Source: Asterochloris sp. CNOR1
Taxonomy: Eukaryota > Chlorophyta > Trebouxiophyceae > Trebouxiales > Trebouxiaceae
Length of the DNA stretch: 64,000 bases
Direction of reading: 5' to 3'
NCBI GenBank assembly: GCA_963969365.1
Contig: OZ017758.1
Location: forward strand, 930,001 to 994,000
Shown here: positions 59,549 to 64,000 of the stretch, piece after piece
Layout of the letters: each line of letters begins with the position of its first letter
How positions within the stretch are numbered: position 1 is the stretch's first letter
Position numbers and translations under genes: made by a program
Notes under the pieces: model-generated
The model's database searches: none
What the model was told of the DNA's origin: nothing
What the model saw: only the letters and a program-made list of their open reading frames with translations

Positions 59549-62500
59549 TCAGCCCTGCTTTGCTGCTAGCATGGCTGGTGCAGCCATAGGAGCCGCACTC
59601 ATGCTGCCCATGGCCTCTGACAGGCTCTCTGCCGGCGCTGGCGCAGGTGCTGTGTTCAGGCTGAAGGCGTAGCCTGGTGCCCAAGTGCCTTGGATGGTGT
59701 TATTGAGGCTGCTGCCCACTGTGTACCGTGCAGGTGCCTGGGGCGCCACCAGTGGCGTGCTGGTGACATTGGATTCAATCTGTGCACGATTGCTGCTGTC
59801 TGGTGTCTGAGGTTCGGTGGTGGGCTCAGGAACTATCTCTGCTGCACCAAAGCTCTCAACTGCTGCACCTGAGCCAAATGAGCTGGCTGAGCCTGAGCTG
59901 CCAGGGGTATTGGGGTTCAGAGGCACCAGCTGCAAGGCTTGGTTGACGTCCAGCCTCCCATTGGCCACCTTGTTGCCTGGCACTGGGTTGGCTGCCTGCT
60001 GGATGATGGTCTTCAGCTGGGTGCCCAGGCCATTGTTGTTGGTTGTGGTGATGGACCACCCATTAGCAAGGAATCTGCAGGCACATCAAGGAAGGTCAGG
60101 GGCTCCACCAGAGTCTGATGAACAGCAATTTGCACGGCAGGCAGTCAACTTTCAGCAGGCTGCTGGGACCACAGGACTCCATTTTGCAGCCAAGCATGTG
60201 CACAGCATAACTGGCAATGCAGTTGGCATGCGACCAGCAGGCCAGCATGACAGCATGCAGCACTCACTTCTGCAGCAGCAGGGCTGCACATCCTGAGACA
60301 TGAGGGGTGGCCATGGAGGTGCCTGACAGCTTCACATAGAGGCCACCCAGCCCAAGGGACAGCACAGACACGCCAGGCGCTGCCATCTGTAGGCAGATTC
60401 TGTGCGGTGTCAGAAGCCAGCAAAGGGCAGTGTACAGGGGTGTGCAGCAGACAAGAGCAGTGCCATGCTGTATACTGAAGGGAGTCCACAGTCGCTTCAC
60501 AGGCGCTCATCAAGGTATTTGCTGCTGTGTCCGGCTGGCAGCTGGTGGAATGGGGACACTGAGGGGGCCCTATGAGACGAAAGACACGAAGGAGCCTCCG
60601 CCATCATCTCCCCTGTTCGTGCACGTGTCAGAGCACCAAAACTTCCTGGATCGGCCACCGTGTGGGAGACGCTGGCGTGCAGTGGAGGCAAAGTATGCCC
60701 ACTGCACAGTGTTGACATGAAAGCAGGGGCATGCAGCAGCCATGAGGGAGACAGCTCTGAACCCCTGTGAGGCCAGCATGCCCACCTGGACAGTCTTGGT
60801 GCCATAGTTGCTCTGGGGCCAGAAATTGTCATAGCTGTCTGTGGCACCCACAGCCACAATGACTGGGCTGCTGATGGTGGAGGGCAGGTGCTGCACAGTG
60901 TCGGTGTTATCACCGTCATTGCCAGCGGAGGCAACAAACAGGGTCCCGTGGGTCTGTGCTGAGGCAATGGCTTGCTGCAGCCAGCAGGGCAGAGGAGTCT
61001 TCAGCAGCTGAGCAGGCAGTTGTGACAGAGGTGTCAGGCTGGCATGCTTGTTGCTGGTGCAAAATGCTCAGCACCAGGTACAAGGCAAGAGCTCCCTGCA
61101 GCCAGTAGCGGTACATGGGACATCAGCTGCCAGCAGCTCTGCAGGAAGCAGCTGGCGGCAGTATGTGCTGGCAGACGACATGGACTGCGCACTGGACTTG
61201 AGCGCTTCTTTCCATGTCTGGGAACAGTGTGCAGTGCATGACGCAGCACACGGCCAGCCTGCCCACCGTGAGGGCGTCTGAGGGCGCCACACCTCCCCAG
61301 GAGTTTGACATGATGTGGGCATCTTCGGTGATGCAGTAGTCGATGCACTGCACAGCGTCTGAGACCCAACCGTTGCCTGTGGCGTCCATGAACTGGCAGG
61401 TCACAATTTCGACGCGCTCGTTGAGACCTGTTACGCCAATCTTGTTGTTGCCCACAGCGCCCACCACACCTGCAGCACCCAGGGATATGAGCGCCAGAGG
61501 CTAATGGCGTGAACACATTAGTTTGAATGTGGAGCCTGGGGCTGGACTTGCTCTTGAAAGTGCCCTTGGTGCCTGCAGCAGCCTGCAGGTGCATGACCAC
61601 TGGTGGCACATGCAGTACAGTACCTGGTGGCAGCCGGGCTGTCTGCCCTAAGGCACCGAAACACCTGCAGCAGCATGCAGATCATGCTGGCATCAGTGGC
61701 ATGAGTAATTAGACTGAGTCCCTGATGCCATTCTTGTTGCTGCCCCCCGCACCCCCTATACATGCATGACACTCAATGGAAGCTTCAGTCAGTCTTGCCA
61801 GCAGCCAGCATGAGGCAGCACTTTGCTCCAATCAGTAGCAGAAAGTTGGCTGCCAGGGCAGTGTCAGGGCAGGCGCCTGGTACCTTTGGCCGGGCATATC
61901 TCCATGTGACCCAACAGAAGAAAATGTGGCTAGATGCTTGCTGAGGCACAAACGTCCCTGTGCAGGAGCCGCGCTGACTGGCCATGGGGACTCTGTGCCT
62001 GGTGGCAGACAGACAGACAACAAGGATTCCCAAAGGTACACGTCTGGCAGGGCACTTGCCACCAAGCAGCACTGCCCCTCACCAGCCACAAAGGTGCCGT
62101 GCCCATTCTGGTCCTGGGGGTTGCCGCTGACAGCTCCATTCACAAAGCTGGCACCATAGATGTCATCGACAACACCTGCAGGCGGCAATCACCAACACAT
62201 CTGGTCATATCTTGTGCTATGCAACAAGAAACAACTGTTTGAGCTATGGCAGGGCAACACACCTGCCGCCAGGGAGCACCACCAGACGAGGCAGCAGTGC
62301 AGTAGACGGAGTGCTTCTGCAGACAGAACTTGCAGTGCTGTGCAGGTGCAGGTGCGGGATACAGTGCCCCAGCAAGGGAGTCTAAAAGAAGCAACTGCCA
62401 CTGTGTAGGAACACCCAGCAGGTGAGCCAGCCTCATCATGACTGACATGGAGGTCTGACACTCTGTTAAAGTTCTGCAGTGATCAGCAGATGCTGGCCTG

Positions 62501-63955
62501 CAAAGCACCGGCCCAGCTGCAGGCAATGTGATCTGCACAGGCTGGCTCAGCAAGGGACACAATGCTCACCATTGTTGTCATCATCCACTCCAGGCTTGCC
62601 ATTGAGCTCTGCCTGGTTCTGCCAAAGGTTGCTCATGATGTCAGGGTGGGTGAGGTCGGTGCCAGTGTCAATCATGCAGACTCTGACACTCTGCAGGGCA
62701 CATGACATGTGATGGTTGTCAAACTTGGAGCATGTCCTGTGCTTGCTGGACACGTTGCTGCTGTCTGAACAAGAATGGGAGTCCCCGCCCAAGTTCTGGT
62801 CGCAGAGCAATCGACGGGCACTCAACGCTTCTGCAGACAGCTGTGCAATGACGCCTCAGGCGCTTGAGTGCTGTGATCACATATGCAGCTGCTTCCCAGG
62901 CATGGAGCAGGGGTTCAGTGCAGCAGCTCAGACCACCTGGGCTCCAGCAAGCCCTGCCTGCCTGTCATGTGCAGCAGCGACTGCATGTACCGCATGCCCA
63001 CCTGTGTCCCCGTGAACCCGGCCTGCCACGTTGGCACCACATCAACGCGCTGCATGTTCCACTGCTGCGCATACAGGGCATCGTTGGGCGTGGCCGATGT
63101 GCCATTGGCGCCTGTGCTGCTGGAGCTTGTCTGGAGCAGCTTCCTGCCAGCAGCCAGCTCAGCGACCAGCTCCTTCTCTGCAGCCATGACGGAGCCATAA
63201 TGTGAGGATGCTGGTCTGCGTCCTCCCATCAGCCTTGTGGGGAGTGGTAGAGCCTTCACTGCTAGCAGCAGACTGCAGGACCCTTCTGCCAGCAACCAGC
63301 CCAGCAAGAAGCTCATACGCTGCAGCCAGAAGGGGTCAAGATGTCGGATGCTGCTCTGCATCCTGCTAATCGTCAGATTGGGCAGGTTCCTGCCTGCAGC
63401 AATCAGCTGCGCCTCTGCAGCAAGGCCACAAGCTGAGGAGTGCTGAGTATTGCGAAGACCTGTGCTGCTGGAGGGCATCTGCAGGGAACTAAATGCAGAT
63501 TGCAAGTTTTGACAGTAGCTTAGGAGCAGAGTGCCGATGCGCTGGCAGGCGGCTGCAGTATCAGCAGAGAAAGTTGTCCAGCAGCCCCCAGGCCCCCTGA
63601 CACAAGGAAATTGCAGGCTGCACCCGTGAGCTGAGGGCTGAAAGCTGCCCTGCCACCCAGTAAGAGCAGGGGATCTGTAGCCAGGTTGCACCTTCTTGAG
63701 TAGGCCAATGCATGCAGGTGCCTTTTTCTTAGCGGGCCATGGACACAGCTGCTCTCCGCATTGCATGAGACTGGCTCACACATTCAGGCAGATAGCTACC
63801 TTGGGCAGGCAGAGCTACTGCACCGCCTGCATGCCCTTCACAGAGGCATGGGGTCTCACGACGAACATGGCCCGCACCTGTGTAATGCCGAGCCTTGGAG
63901 ATGTCTGTGAGGACGTCTGTGTGCACCTGGGAGTCGGGCTCACAGAAATTGACAC
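59549..63955 (-). CDS. Subtilisin-like serine protease (S8 family), secreted; 5' end uncertain
   Basis: The full catalytic triad is present in separate exons. The Asp is in VCMIDTGTDLTHPD (62570-62690), the His in NGHGTFVAG (62083-62175), the oxyanion Asn in LFVASAGNDGDNT (60786-60974) and the Ser in LSGTSMATPHVSG (60268-60386). Exon 61267-61469 carries GNNKIGVTGLNERVEIVTC and MSNSWGG. The last exon (59549-60074) ends in a Ser/Pro/Ala-rich tail with PAPAPAESLSEAMGS. The upstream exon near 63002-63182 contains EKELVAELAAGRKLLQ; R-K-L-L-Q segments are common after signal or pro regions in algal secreted proteins. An exon at about 63891-63955 (GVNFCEPDSQVHTDVLTDIS) may belong to the same gene, whose start would then lie beyond the window. 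One small exon between 60974 and 61267 was not found. Confidence 0.85.
63130..63480 (-). repeat. Repeated copies of the protease propeptide exon edge
   Basis: The exon segment AAEKELVAELAAGRKLLQ (about 63130-63185) is echoed by SFLLGWLLAEGSCSLL (about 63265-63320) and AAEAQLIAAGRNL (about 63380-63425). A SSSTG-like echo is near 63455-63480. The copies share a GCTGCAG start and a GCTGGCAGGA-like core. Confidence 0.65.
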
Positions 63956-64000
63956 CTGTGCAGCAGAGGGATCATGTCTGACTAGGGTTGGCGCAAGGGA

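Overview
This window is nuclear DNA from a green alga. I infer a chlorophyte, possibly a trebouxiophyte, but the species cannot be fixed from the sequence. Genes are dense and on both strands. They are split by many short spliceosomal introns, mostly GTGAG donors and CTGCAG acceptors. Products include a chloroplast ATP synthase subunit b-prime carrying a transit peptide, a plastid-type solanesyl diphosphate synthase, a pocket protein and a secreted protease with an R-K-L-L-Q segment. No bacterial operons, CRISPR arrays, rRNA genes or complete transposons were seen. I did not run a tRNA search.

Layout: 180-596 (+) last exon of a tail-anchored protein; 780-4813 (-) DEAD-box RNA helicase; 4861-12031 (+) very large disordered protein; 13046-17551 (-) S-adenosylhomocysteine hydrolase; 17838-24265 (-) inward-rectifier (Kir) potassium channel with two tandem cytoplasmic domains; 24781-27047 (-) CCCH zinc-finger protein of the ZC3H3 type; 27814-29292 (+) mitochondrial-type PGP phosphatase; about 30400-31460 (-) unresolved exons; 31499-33328 (+) unknown protein; 33552-37554 (+) solanesyl diphosphate synthase; 37880-46826 (-) NSUN2-type tRNA m5C methyltransferase; 46917-49174 (+) ATP synthase b-prime; 49389-52796 (-) LEA-like membrane protein with a CaaX end; 53328-56393 (+) WD40 protein; about 57170-59316 (+) retinoblastoma-related pocket protein; 59549 to beyond 63950 (-) subtilisin-like protease.

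The genes do not form one pathway. SAH hydrolase removes the product of methyltransferases, including the NSUN2-type enzyme. Solanesyl diphosphate synthase and ATP synthase b-prime both serve the photosynthetic membrane. Several neighbours are head-to-head, with start codons only 38 to 90 bases apart.

The two most unusual things are these. First, the Kir channel gene reads through into a complete second copy of the Kir cytoplasmic domain. Its exon phases close over 14 exons to a predicted 781 residues. Second, introns in at least six genes carry degenerate copies of the neighbouring exon edge together with its splice signal, roughly 70 to 125 bases away. Some of these echoes stay in phase and could act as alternative exons. 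All exon models come from reading splice signals and reading frame by eye; none is backed by transcript data.
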